From Aquarana catesbeiana (lineage: Eukaryota > Chordata > Amphibia > Anura > Ranidae): a DNA stretch of 64,000 nt. Positions 29,001-39,663 of the stretch are shown piece by piece (position 1 is the stretch's first letter; each line of letters starts with the position of its first letter). The notes beneath the pieces were generated by a model. It had not been told where the DNA came from. It saw only the letters and a program-made list of their open reading frames with translations, and did no database searches. The stretch spans positions 2,911,395 through 2,975,394 of the forward strand of contig NC_133331.1 of NCBI RefSeq assembly GCF_042186555.1, written 5' to 3'. A program made the position numbers and the translations under genes.

Positions 29001-30912
29001 ACGGTGTCAGTAGGGCAGTGGACGGTGTCAGTAGAGCAGTGGACGGTGTCAGTAGAGCAGAGGACGGTGTCAGTAGAGCAGTGGACGGTGTCAGTAGATC
29101 AGAGGACGGTGTCAGTAGAGCAGTGGACGGTGTCAGTAGAGCAGTGGACGGTGTCAGGAGGGCAGAGGACGGTGTCAGTAGAGCAGTGGACGGTGTCAGT
29201 AGAGCAGTGGACGGTGTCAGTAGATCAGAGGACGGTGTCAGTAGGGCAGTGGACGGTGTCAGTAGAGCAGTGGACGGTGTCAGTAGAGCAGTGGACGGTG
29301 TCAGTAGATCAGAGGACGGTGTCAGTAGAGCAGTGGACGGTGTCAGTAGAGCAGTGGACGGTGTCAGGAGGGCAGAGGACGGTGTCAGTAGAGCAGTGGA
29401 CGGTGTCAGTAGAGCAGTGGACGGTGTCAGTAGATCAGAGGACGGTGTCAGTAGGGCAGTGGACGGTGTCAGTAGAGCAGTGGACGATGTCAGTAGAGCA
29501 GAGGACGGTGTCAGTAGGGCAGTGGATGGTGTCAGTAGAGCAGTGGACGATGTCAGTAGAGCAGAGGACGGTGTCAGTAGGGCAGTGGACGGTGTGAGTA
29601 GATCAGAGGACGGTGTCAGTAGGGCAGTGGACGGTGTCAGTAGAGCAGTGGACGGTGTCAGTAGGGCAGTGGACGGTGTCAGTAGAGCAGTGGACGGTGT
29701 CAGTAGATCAGAGGACGGTGTCAGTAGGGCAGTGGACGGTGTCAGTAGGGCAGTGGACGTGTCAGTAGAGCAGTGGACAGTGTCAGTAGAGCAGTGGACG
29801 GTGTCAGTAGAGCAGTGGACGTGTCAGTAGAGCAGTGGACGGTGTCAGTAGAGCAGTGGACGGTGTCAGTAGAGCAGTGGACGTGTCAGTAGAGCAGTGG
29901 ACGTGTCAGTAGAGCAGTGGACGGTGTCAGTAGAGCAGAGGACGGTGTCAGTAGAGCAGTGGACGGTGTCAGTAGATCAGAGGACGGTGTCAGTAGGGCA
30001 GTGGACGGTGTCAGTAGAGCAGTGGACGATGTCAGTAGAGCAGAGGATGGTGTCAGTAGAGCAGAGGACGGTGTCAGTAGGGCAGTGGATGGTGTCAGTA
30101 GAGCAGAGGACGTGTCAGTAGAGCAGTGGACGGTGTCAGTAGAGCAGAGGACGGTGTCAGTAGAGCAGTGGACGTGTCAGTAGAGCAGTGGACGTGTCAG
30201 TAGAGCAGTGGACGTGTCAGTAGAGCAGTGGACGGTGTCAGTAGGGCAGTGGACGGTGTCAGTAGAGCAGAGGACGGTGTCAGTAGAGCAGTGGACGGTG
30301 TCAGTAGAGCAGTGGACGGTGTCAGTAGAGCAGTGGACGGTGTCAGTAGGGCAGTGGACGGTGTCAGTAGAGCAGAGGACGGTGTCAGTAGAGCAGTGGA
30401 CGTGTCAGTAGAGCAGTGGACGTGTCAGTAGAGCAGAGGACGTGTCAGTAGAGCAGTGGACGTGTCAGTAGAGCAGAGGACGGTGTCAGTAGAGCAGAGG
30501 ACGGTGTCAGTAGAGCAGTGGACGGTGTCAGTAGAGCAGTGGACGGTGTCAGTAGAGCAGAGGACGGTGTCAGTAGAGCAGTGGACGGTGTCAGTAGAGC
30601 AGTGGACGGTGTCAGTAGAGCAGAGGACGGTGTCAGTAGAGCAGTGGACGGTGTCAGTAGGGCAGTGGACGGTGTCAGTAGAGCAGAGGACGGTGTCAGT
30701 AGAGCAGTGGACGTGTCAGTAGAGCAGTGGACGTGTCAGTAGAGCAGAGGACGTGTCAGTAGAGCAGTGGACGTGTCAGTAGAGCAGAGGACGGTGTCAG
30801 TAGAGCAGAGGACGGTGTCATTAGAGCAGTGGACGGTGTCAGTAGATCAGAGGACGGTGTCAGTAGGGCAGTGGATGGTGTCATGAAGGCGGAGGACGGT
30901 GTCATTAGTTTT
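26003..30912 (+). repeat. 21-bp minisatellite, 4.85 kb, with higher-order duplication
   Basis: About 230 units of 21 bp, read as ggtgtcagtagrgcag plus tggac or aggac, with ggagggcag, agatcagag and agcagcgg variants. A non-array block starting caccccaaagctcaaacaca and running through tatataaatatatactgacg occurs at 26003, 26544 and 27650, so array plus flank was duplicated as blocks (spacing 541 and 1106 bp). After about 29755 a 20-bp variant lacking one G (ggacgtgtcag) becomes frequent. 21 bp equals seven codons, so two of three frames on each strand stay open (SRAVDGV; EQWTVSV; TPSTALL). These ORFs (up to 707 aa) are not genes. Confidence 0.96.
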
Positions 30913-32094
30913 CATTTTTATTATTTTATTTTTTATTATTTTTTCAATTTTTTTTTTTACATTTTTTTTTTAGGAGAACAAAGAAAAAACGAGAAACTTT
31001 TTTTATTTGGTGAAATATCAGGGGTCTAAACAGGGGGCATATGCGCCACACGGGGTGATTAGGGTGTGCCCAGGCCCTGTGCGCATGCCTATGCAGAATA
31101 GAGTGAATCAGAAAAATACTGCATAATGGTCATTATATGAAACTGACCATCAACGTATTGTTAATTGATTGTAATAATTTAAGTATTTATTTATTATGAT
31201 CGTTAACTTCATCTAGTGGTCCAATAGCAGTATTATCCTTGTAGGCAGGTGCAGTCTATTTTCCCCACTGCAGGTGGCGCTCTCTCTGCAGCGGCACTGC
31301 AATTGGAGAGGAAATCAGGAGGAACAGGGTTCCTCTGTGGTTTCCTGGGTCACTGGGGAAGCATCCAATTCGATGCTGCTGCCCCATGTGACTCTGGCAG
31401 CCATCTTGGGTCAGACAGAGCCTGTTTAAGGCCCTGGCTCCCAGGTTTTGGCGCACATTTGTGAGTTGGTAGAGTAGGGACGGGTACCCCTCCTGTTAGG
31501 GACAGCAGGGAAAGGCTCCTGATGAGGGGGGAAAAGCGTAGGCTTCACAATCTCTGTGGAAACCTGCCTGTTGGACACAAGACAGCCGGGCTGCATTCTT
31601 CCTCTCTCCACAGAAGCTGACATTCAGCTACAGTCTGCTCACTACATGCTGTTGGACCTGTGAGCGTTCCCAGTCGGGCTGCCTTTTCACCAGGTTATAT
31701 TTGAAGGCCTCTACATTATTTCAATACAAGTTCACCCCCACAGAATGTTCCGCTCTTCTCGTAGACACTCCCCCTTTTGTCCCAGGTACATCTCGGGACA
31801 AGGGGATCCTATCCTCGTGTTTTGGAAATGTCCTACCATGGTATGATACTGGCAGGACATATATGCTACCAATAAACCAGCATTTCACCTACAATGTTCC
31901 CTTGAGCCAAAGATGGGCTTCCTGGGTATTTTGTGACTCCCCTTTGATGAGCCTCACTTCAAAATAGCAATACGGCCGTATGAGAACCATGCAAAACTGA
32001 ACACAAAATTAAAAAACCTGTTGCTCCAGGTTGGTCCACACATGCCTGCCTCAAAGGAGGTTGCTCATCCAGCTTATCGCTGACTAGTATGAAA
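30913..32094. other. Unassigned sequence after the 21-bp array
   Basis: A/T-rich start (30905-30985), then a GC-moderate part (31240-31640) with short ORFs lacking known domains. No repeat copy or splice-supported exon was identified. Confidence 0.3.
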
Positions 32095-33487
32095 GTCCAA
32101 ATAGGTGATGGCACACCACAGTTCCAATATAGACATTGCATGGAACTGTGGTGAGCCCAGGGGCATATCTACCCCAAGGCCAACAAGGCATTTGCCTTGG
32201 GCGGCATTTCTCAGGGGGGGCACAGCGCCACCCACAGGCAGAAGGGACACCACGAGCAGGGCCGGTGTTCTGCCGAGAAAGTTCCGGTCAGCGGATAAGG
32301 ACCCCCCAGTAGGATCCGGCGGAAATAGCCGAAGGGGAATAGGTCCAAATCAGCTGTACACGGCGCCTGTAAGAGGGCCCCTCGCTTCGCTCGCCACGAT
32401 TCGGGCACGGCCTCGATTCGCTTGGCTCTTTTAGATTCCCCCTCTAGGTCCACTTGGATGGTGGGGAAGGAACCTGGACCCAGAGCGCAGGCGGCGTGTA
32501 CAGCTGATTGTCGATCTTGAGCTTCGGCTATCTCCGGCGGCTGTTAGCAGTTCGTACTGCGCAGGCGCTGCGCCTGCGCAGTACAGGGGGGGAACTTATC
32601 CGCCGAGGGAACTTATTCGGCAAGACACTGGCGCAAGCCATAGGCAGCTTAAGCAGCGCCTGCCAGACAGCGCCGGGAGGGGGGGGGGGGGGGGGGGGGC
32701 AGTAAAATCAGCTATTTACACAGGGAAATCCTGCCCAATTCCCACCTTGTCAAAATGAAGCGCTCACTCAGGCCTCGCTTCAGAGGAGGAGGATGTAACC
32801 TTCTCTTCTTGTCCCGACTTGCTCCGCCTCCCTTCCGTTGGCCAAAGAGAGACATGCTGCCCAGACTCTGGAGGGGGACCCGCCTGGAGGACACTGATCA
32901 TGTACAGGGGAATGGGGAAGGACTCAGTGTAAGGCAGCTGGGGAGAGAGCAGTCAGCCTCTGTGGTCTCCTTGTGCTGTGTGTGGGGGGGGGGGGGTCTT
33001 GGGAACTGCAATGCAGGCATTTGGAGTGCCAGGACTGAGATATAGCAGCCTACTATGCTGGGACTTGTAGTGCTCTAGACTGTGGGGGACTGAGGATTCC
33101 TCAGTCCCCAAAAGGTGGCACTACAAATCCCAGCATATCAGCCTGTCATTCCTCAGTCCTCTACAGAGGGCACTACAAGTTCCAACATAGTGGGCTGCTT
33201 CAGTGAGGAATGGCAGCCTGCTATGCTGGAACTTGTAGTGCCCTACACTGCAGGGGTCTGAGAAATTGGTATTGTAAGGGAGAACTCCAGGTGCCCAGAT
33301 GTAAGGGGCATCTTACAAATAGATCTAGGGCAGCACAAAACCTAGGTAGATCGTAAACAGGAAGGGTTGGGAAAGATTTAGATGGGGGGGGGGGGGGGGG
33401 GTTGTCTGCACCTGACCTGATTTTAGTCTTGCCTAGGGCAACACAAAACCACAATACACCACTGGGTGTGCCATCACCTATTTGGAC
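32095..33487. mobile_element. Repeat-rich block bounded by a perfect 23-bp inverted repeat
   Basis: gtccaaataggtgatggcac + acc at 32095-32117 has its exact complement at 33465-33487. Inside are gccaacaaggcatttgccttgggcggc and cttgcctagggcaacacaaa (elements near each end that echo one another), a hairpin at about 32552-32582 (gtactgcgcaggcg, ctg, cgcctgcgcagtac), a G run at 32678-32698, and a cluster of tgctgggacttgtagtgc / gcactacaaatcccagca inverted words (33050-33260) typical of a MITE. Whether the outer pair is a transposon end or the flank of an inverted duplication is open. Confidence 0.6.
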
Positions 33488-33493
33488 TTTTAA

Positions 33494-33890
33494 TGAATGA
33501 ATGAATGAATGAAAAATGTATAGAGCGCAGCAAATGCGAACTGAATCGCCTCAAGGCGCTAATGCGTTGGTGTTGTCAGCTTCTAGAAGAGGAAGGTCTT
33601 GAGTTTTTTCGAGCTTTAGAACAGAACCTTGTATTTGGCCAAGAAAAACACCACCACAGTGGCTATCCTCCCAACGTCCCACATCATGACAGTGGATCGA
33701 ATAGGCGAACGCTATACTTAGGAAGCTTAACCTATACCCACAAAGGGAGCTCTCAAAAATTGGAGAAGACCTGGCACAGATGGCTAGATGATCCTACTCT
33801 TGGACCACCAGTTTATAATGAAAAGGCTCTTAGGAAGTTACAGCCCTCAGAGTAGATAGTTGATCTGACTCTTCTCGCCTTCCCTGTACG
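33494..33890 (+). other. (gaat)n and dispersed repeat with an unrecognised 116-aa ORF
   Basis: Starts with tgaatgaatgaatgaatgaa, then tatagagcgcagcaaatgcg and gaatcgcctcaaggcgct, words I associate with a common frog dispersed repeat. The ORF 33505-33855 has a second half of protein-like composition (RRTLYLGSLTYTHKG, KTWHRWLDDPTLGPPVY). The W-x-x-W-L pattern is reminiscent of a LINE ORF2 C-terminus, but I cannot assign it. No upstream reverse transcriptase is present. Confidence 0.25.
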
Positions 33891-34395
33891 GCACCTCTGC
33901 CACCCGTGAATGATTAAATATTGGACACTCAGACAGTTTTATCAAGTTAAAATATGATCTTTTATTGCTTGTTTATTCATTTCTACTCATGACTGTAACA
34001 CACATTTATTTACATGTACGATGACAAGACACATTATGGCTAAGTTAGTAGTCCATAGAAGATATGACTGTAATTAATGGACTGAGGACCACATTTCCTA
34101 TCCTCTGGATACAGTACAACATGTTGCTTTGGTCCATTCTGTAGCTGTTGTTCCTTTCTTTTTGTTACGATACGCTCTGGCTCTGCACTCCCGTGAAATA
34201 GAATCTACGTACCATTTGGTCTTCACCAGAGCTACTAATTGTGGAGATGACCCAAAAACCCTAGTGGTTCCCAGAACTTTTTGCTGCAACTGGCACCAGT
34301 TTAAGGCCCCTGGAATTGCCCCACCAGTGGGTAGCAGGTACAAGAGGGCTACGGTGCTGAGACAGGAGACCAGAGTGCAGTAAGGGATCAAGAAG
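33891..34395. other. Unassigned sequence, overlapping short ORFs
   Basis: Two opposed ORFs (34098-34391 minus, 34129-34383 plus) cover the same bases. Neither has a motif I know. The fragment ttaagttaaaatatgatcttttattgc resembles the tail of an element. Confidence 0.25.
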
Positions 34396-35990
34396 GGGTC
34401 TTGGTGGGCAGAAGTCAGAGAGTAATTAGACAGTCTGGGGTGGCAACAAGTAGGTGGTAGACTGGGCTTGGCACAAAAATAGTGACGTTCAGGCAGGGGT
34501 CTTGGCAGGCTGCAAGCAAAGGAGAGTCAGACAGTCTGGGTTGGCAAGGAGTAGGTTGTAAACTAGGCTGGGGAAAGGAGAGTAGTCAACTTCAGGCAGG
34601 TGGCAAGCAAAAGATAGTTCAGGCAGGGGTCTTAGCAGGCAGCAAGCAAAGGAAAGTCAGACAGCATAGGTTGCCAACGAGAAGGTGGTAAACAAGGTTG
34701 AAGATAAGATCGTAGTCAAGTTCAGGCAGGGTCTTAGTGGGTAGCAGTTTGAGTGGAAAATTAGTAAGTGGTAAACTAGGCTGGAGACGAGAGAGTAGTC
34801 AACTTCAGGCAGGCGGCAAGCAAAGGATAGTTCAGGCAGGAGTCTCGGCAGCAGCGAAGCAATGGGAAGTCAGAAGGTCCAGGTCATCAATGAGTAGGCG
34901 GGAAACTAGGCTGAAGATAAGAGAGCAGTTAAGTTCAGGCAGGGGTCTTAGCATGTGGCAGGCAAAGGGTAGTCAGTCTGGGTTGGCAATGAGTAGGTGG
35001 TAAACTAGGCTGGAAACAAGAGAGTAGTAAGCTGCAGGCAGGTGGCAAGTGATGGATAGTTCAGACAGGAGCATTGGCAGGCAGCAAGCAATAGGAAGTC
35101 AGAAGGTCAAGGTCGTCAATTAGTAGGCTGTAAACTAGGCTGAAGATGAGAGAGCAGTCACGTTTGGGAATGGGGTCTTAGCAGGTGGCAGGCAAAGGGT
35201 AATCAGTCTAGATTGGGAATGAGTAGGTGGTAAACTAGGCTGAAGATGAGAGCGTATTCAACTTCAGGCCGGCGGCAAGCAAAGGATGGTTCAGGCAGGG
35301 GTCTTAGCATGTGGCAGGCAAAGGGTAGTCAGTCTGGGTTGGCAATGAGTAGGTGGTAAACTAGGCTGGAAACAAGAGAGTAGTAAGCTGCAGGCAGGTT
35401 GCAAGTGATGGATAGTTCAGACAGGAGCATTGGCAGGCAGCAAGCAATAGGAAGTCAGAAGGTCAAGGTCGTCAATTAGTAGGCTGTAAACTAGGCTGAA
35501 GATGAGAGAGCAGTCACGTTTGGGAATGGGGTCTTAGCAGGTGGCAGGCAAAGGGTAATCAGTCTAGATTGGCAATGAGTAGGTGGTAAACTAGGCTGAA
35601 GATGAGAGCGTATTCAACTTCAGGCAGGCGGCAAGCAAAGGATGGTTCAGGCAGGGGTCTTGGCAGCAAACAATGGGCAGTCATAAGGTCCAGGTCACCA
35701 ATGAGTAGGCAATAAACTAGGCTGAAATTAAAAGAGTAATCAAGTTGAAGGCAGGGGTCTTGGAAGGCAGCAAACAAAGGAGTCACACGCTCCAGGTTGG
35801 CAACAAATATACGGCAAACTAGCCTAGAAGACTAAAGAATAGTCAAGTTCAGGCAGCGATCATAGCGGGAGGCAAGCAAAGGGTAGTCAGATAGTCCAGA
35901 TCGACAATAAAGAAAGCAGAAGATGAGGGAAAAGTCAAGCATTCTGGTTTAGCAACAAGTAACGAGCTTCGGTAAAATAGCTCTTGCTCA
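34396..35990 (+). repeat. Degenerate tandem repeat with 356-bp higher-order unit
   Basis: Alternating modules with ggtggtaaactaggctg, agagtagtcaacttcaggcagg, gcaagcaaagga-agtcag and gcaggggtcttggcagg, basic spacing about 85-130 bp. A block starting gggtagtcagtctgggttgg recurs at about 34973 and 35329, giving a higher-order period of about 356 bp. The last part (from about 35505) forms the left arm of the foldback and is copied in reverse at 38280-38735. Confidence 0.8.
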
Positions 35991-36010
35991 TGGGTAACTG
36001 GATTGAAGAC

Positions 36011-36180
36011 TAGAGTTGCCACCTCATCCCTTTAAAACTGAACACATATTAATTACACGGGTTCTGTGGCTATTTAAGGTGGTAATTAAAACCACTTGGT
36101 GCCTTATCTGCATTAAATTGGCCTCATAACCTGTGTAATTCATATGTGTTCGGGTTTAAAGGGATGAGGTGGCAACCCTA
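36011..36180. mobile_element. MITE, 170 bp, with 8-bp target duplication
   Basis: Inverted ends tagagttgccacctcatccc and gggatgaggtggcaacccta, extending about 45 bp inward (ctttaaaactgaacacat / atgtgttcgggtttaaa). Target duplication ttgaagac at 36003-36010 and 36181-36188. The right foldback arm has the uninterrupted site (gtcttcaa at 38222-38229), so this insertion came after the arms were duplicated. Confidence 0.95.
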
Positions 36181-37020
36181 TTGAAGACGTGGCACCAGCC
36201 ACATCAAAGGCTGGAGCCTAAATACCTAATAATAGCCTAATTTCCAGCCCCTCTATGTACCAATAGAGCATTCATGTACTTTTTTGCAAAAATATCAAAG
36301 CTTTCCATAAAATCTCCAGACACGTACCTTACTGTCCTCCATCCATGATTCCAAACTCATCTATTGCTTCTGTCTTACTGCCTTACAGCTTACAGACTGG
36401 AGGTCATGACACAGGAAGGAGTTGACCAGCTGACCTCATTAGCACACGCCCACCAGCATCATCCACCCTCCCACTCCCAGCTGGACGTTTTTTAAATGAA
36501 ATGCAATCGATCAGTGATCACCCTTCTCACTAAATACACAATCAGATTGCATAGTGTATCATCATCTTTATACGAGTACATAGAAGGGAGTGGACAGAAA
36601 CACTCAGCTGCCAAGCTGGAACTCGCATTCCCACATGCGTTTTATTTTTTATTTTTAGCGAGGGGGGGGGGGTGTTTTGGAGAATTTTTACTCATCACAC
36701 ATAGGGCAGCCCATCCCCCTGAATGTGCCGCCCTACACACAGCAAGGTGTACAAAGGTGGCCATACACTATACAATCTGATTGTACAATCTCCTTTAGAT
36801 TTACCAATTTTATATAATAGGAGGAAACACCTATCTAGCCAATCACTCTGTATCCGATCAGGCAGGCTCTTGCACTACATAATTGATGTATCCTTAGATG
36901 CAGACAAGCAAAGAAAGTGTTTTCACCGCTCAGGCTGACACTGACCCAGGTGTAAGTAGAAGTTTCAGAGCAGAAGAGCTCCAGGTGCTGGCTGAATGCT
37001 AGGCAAAGCAGGCTTGAATG

Positions 37021-37314
37021 GAGAAGATTCGGATGCCGCACACCGGATGTAGTCAAAAAATTTTCACTTTATTGAAAAAATGGGATCATCAAAATAACAA
37101 GACTGTCATGCAGAAAGTACAGATAAGCTGACGCGTTTCGCACTCAGGACTGAGTGCTTACTCATAGATATGAGTAAGCACTCAGTCCTGAGTGCGAAAC
37201 GCGTCAGCTTATCTGTACTTTCTGCATGACAGTCTTGTTATTTTGATGATCCCATTTTTTCAATAAAGTGAAAATTTTTTGACTACATCCGGTGTGCGGC
37301 ATCCGAATCTTCTC
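37021..37314. repeat. Perfect palindrome, 146-bp arms, 2-nt spacer
   Basis: 37021-37166 is exactly complementary to 37169-37314, with GA in the middle (ctcata-GA-tatgag). Each arm contains gacgcgtttcgcactcagg and an AATAAA-type caataaagtg. It lies at the centre of the larger foldback. The zero-mismatch arms contrast with the diverged outer arms, indicating a younger or gene-converted centre. Confidence 0.95.
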
Positions 37315-38735
37315 CTCCATTCAAGACTACATAATTGATGGCAGATCTAAAGGAGATTGTACAATCAGATTGTATAGTGTATGGCCACCTTTATACACCT
37401 AAAATTACTAGTTGCGCTTTCAGTGTCATTAATTGGTAACGGCACACCAATCACAGAAGTAAACACACATTTTGCCATGTGAAAAAACGTGTGGCAAATG
37501 CTGCAAAACGCACAGTAAAAAACACGCAACCTACAAAACGCCAACATGTCCCGTAAGCCAGCGTGTGTAGGACGGCACATTCAGGGGGATGGGCTGCCCT
37601 ATGTGTGATGAGTCAAAATGCTCCAAAACGCCTCCCCCCTCGCTAAAAGAAAAAAAAAAAAACGCATGTGGGAATGCGAGTTCCCGCTATGCAGAGATGT
37701 GAACGTTGCTTGGCAGCTGAGTGTTTCTGTCCACTCCCTTCTATGTACTCGTATAAAGATGATGATACACTATGCAATCTGGATTGTGTATTTAGTGAGA
37801 AGGGTGATCAGTGATCGATTGCATTTCATTTAGAAAAGTGCAGCTGGGAGTGGGAGGGTGGATGATGCTGGTGGGCGTGTTCTAATGAGGTCAGCTGGTC
37901 AACTCCTTCCTGTGTCATGACCTCCAGTCTGTAAGGAAGTAAGACAGAAGCAATAGATGAGTTTGGAATCATGGATGGAGGACAGTAAGGTACGTGTCTG
38001 GAGATTTTACGGAAAGCTTTGATATTTTTGCAAAAAAAGTACATGAATGCTCTATTGGTACATAGGAGAGCTGTGAATTAGAAGAAAAAAAAAAAAGGTG
38101 AACTTATCCTTTAAGCTCTTGTGACTTTTCTTGTAGATCGGTCCTGATCAGCACACCCTAATGATCCTGGGAATGGGCAGAGGGGTATTTAGGCTCCAGC
38201 CTTTGAAGTGGCTGGTGCCACGTCTTCAATCCAGTTACACCCATGAACAAGAGCTATATTACCGAAGCCCGTTACTTGTTGCTAAACCGGAATGCTTGAC
38301 TTTTCTCTCATCTTCTGCTCTCTTCATTGCCGATCTGGACTGTCTGACTACCCTTCGCTTGCCTCCCGCTATGATCCCTTCCTGAACTTGACTGCTCTCT
38401 AGTCTTCTAGGCTAGTTTGCCGTATATTTGTTGCCAACCTGGAGCGTGTGACTCCTTTGTTTGCTGCCTTCCAAGACCCCTGCCTTAAACTTGATTACTC
38501 TTTTAACTTCAGCCTAGTTTATTGCCTACTCATTGGTGACCTGGACCTTATGACTTCCCATTGTTTGCTGCCAAGACCCCTGCCTGAACCATCCTTTGCT
38601 TGCCGCCTGCCTGAAGTTGAATACGCTCTCATCTCCAGCCTAGTTTACCACCTACTCATTGCCAATCTAGACTGATTACCCTTTGCCTGCCACCTGCTAA
38701 GACCCCATTCCCAAACTTGACTGCTCTCTTGAGCT

Positions 38736-39663
38736 GGAATTTAGAAGAAAAAAAAAAGGTGAACTGAGCCTTTAAGCTGAGTAGAAGGACCTGGAAAGCT
38801 GGACACGAGCAACGCCTGGACAGGGCTGGAACACTTCCCTGTAACCATAACAATGTGAATGTTGTTCTTCTTAAATAAAAACTACGTGATTGAAAAAAAA
38901 ATCCCGACACTGGCCGGAACTGTGCATACCAGGTTATCTATTCATAGGTTCCCACCAGACGTTGTTAAGATACCTGCAGACACAAGGCAGGGTCTCACTC
39001 GCCAACAATTTTGCTTATAAAAAGATTGTTGTAGGAACACGTAGAGTATGTTCACCTTGGATGAAAGCTTGTTTTGGTCAACGGAAGAGGAAACGGGGAA
39101 TATATCAGTGCCGGCTTATCTCGGGGGAGAGAGATTTCCATCACCCAGGACAAATAATCCCTGGAATGAGAAAACGTGAACACTTACAGTGCGTATATAC
39201 TGTATTTCTGGAGGGATCTTGGGTAAAATAGATCAGCAATCAAAATCACGCTCACTCGGTAGGTAGCTTAAGTCATTACTAAAGGCAAAATTTTTTTTTA
39301 GTGTTGGAAAGAGTGGAGAAGAACTAAGAAAATCTCAAACTATAAGTGGTCACCAGAAAAAGGAATAGAAGGGAAATATTCCAATGGGGACAGGAATTCC
39401 TTCACTTTGGAGAGATCCCCTCACTTCCTGTTGTGGCTATGGGACAGGAAGTGAAGGAAAATCACTCCAATTGGGGACACAGATGGAAAAAAAAGTGACA
39501 GGGGTTATAACCTTCCTTTACTCTACCCAAAATGAAATAAAGGTTTGCCTTCAGCTTTACTTTAGGCTCCATTCACACTTGCGCGACTTGTCATGCAACT
39601 TTGGACATCAAGGTTGCATGGCAAGTCCTTCCCCTATGTTTTCCAATGATAACCATTCATATA
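38736..39663. other. Unassigned sequence, then family F and start of family D
   Basis: tttagaagaaaaaaaaaaggtgaact at 38740 echoes 38076 (ttagaagaaaaaaaaaaaaggtgaact). 39390-39560 is family F (cacttcctgttgtggctatgggacaggaagtgaaggaaaat; gacaggggttataaccttc). From 39565 (tccattcacacttgcgcgactt) family D begins and is cut by the Tc1 insertion at 39664. A 113-aa ORF (38890-39231) has no recognisable motif. Confidence 0.4.

Larger units (their letters stand above)
35505..38735. mobile_element. Large foldback (inverted duplication), about 3.2 kb
   Basis: The left arm (35505 to about 36800) is repeated in reverse at about 37320-38735. Paired segments include the tandem repeats (ccaagacccctgcct...), ccatgattccaaactcatc / gatgagtttggaatcatgg, ggaaggagttgaccagctgacc / ggtcagctggtcaactcc, and gtgtatggccacctttataca / ggtggccatacac. 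Arms differ by substitutions and indels: about 165 bp at 37397-37562 only in the right arm, and a MITE only in the left arm. The duplication is therefore not brand new. The centre holds a separate perfect palindrome. No protein-coding sequence. Confidence 0.85.

Noticed and set aside
26062..29830. Heptad-repeat ORFs up to 707 aa (SRAVDGV, VSVEQWT, ALLTPST)
   Set aside because: The repeat unit is 21 bp, so two frames per strand stay open by default. One-base-shorter units later in the array break the frame freely.
33505..33855. 116-aa ORF as a host gene
   Set aside because: It begins in a (gaat)n tract and a common dispersed repeat. The W-x-x-W-L region may be LINE-derived but is too short to assign.
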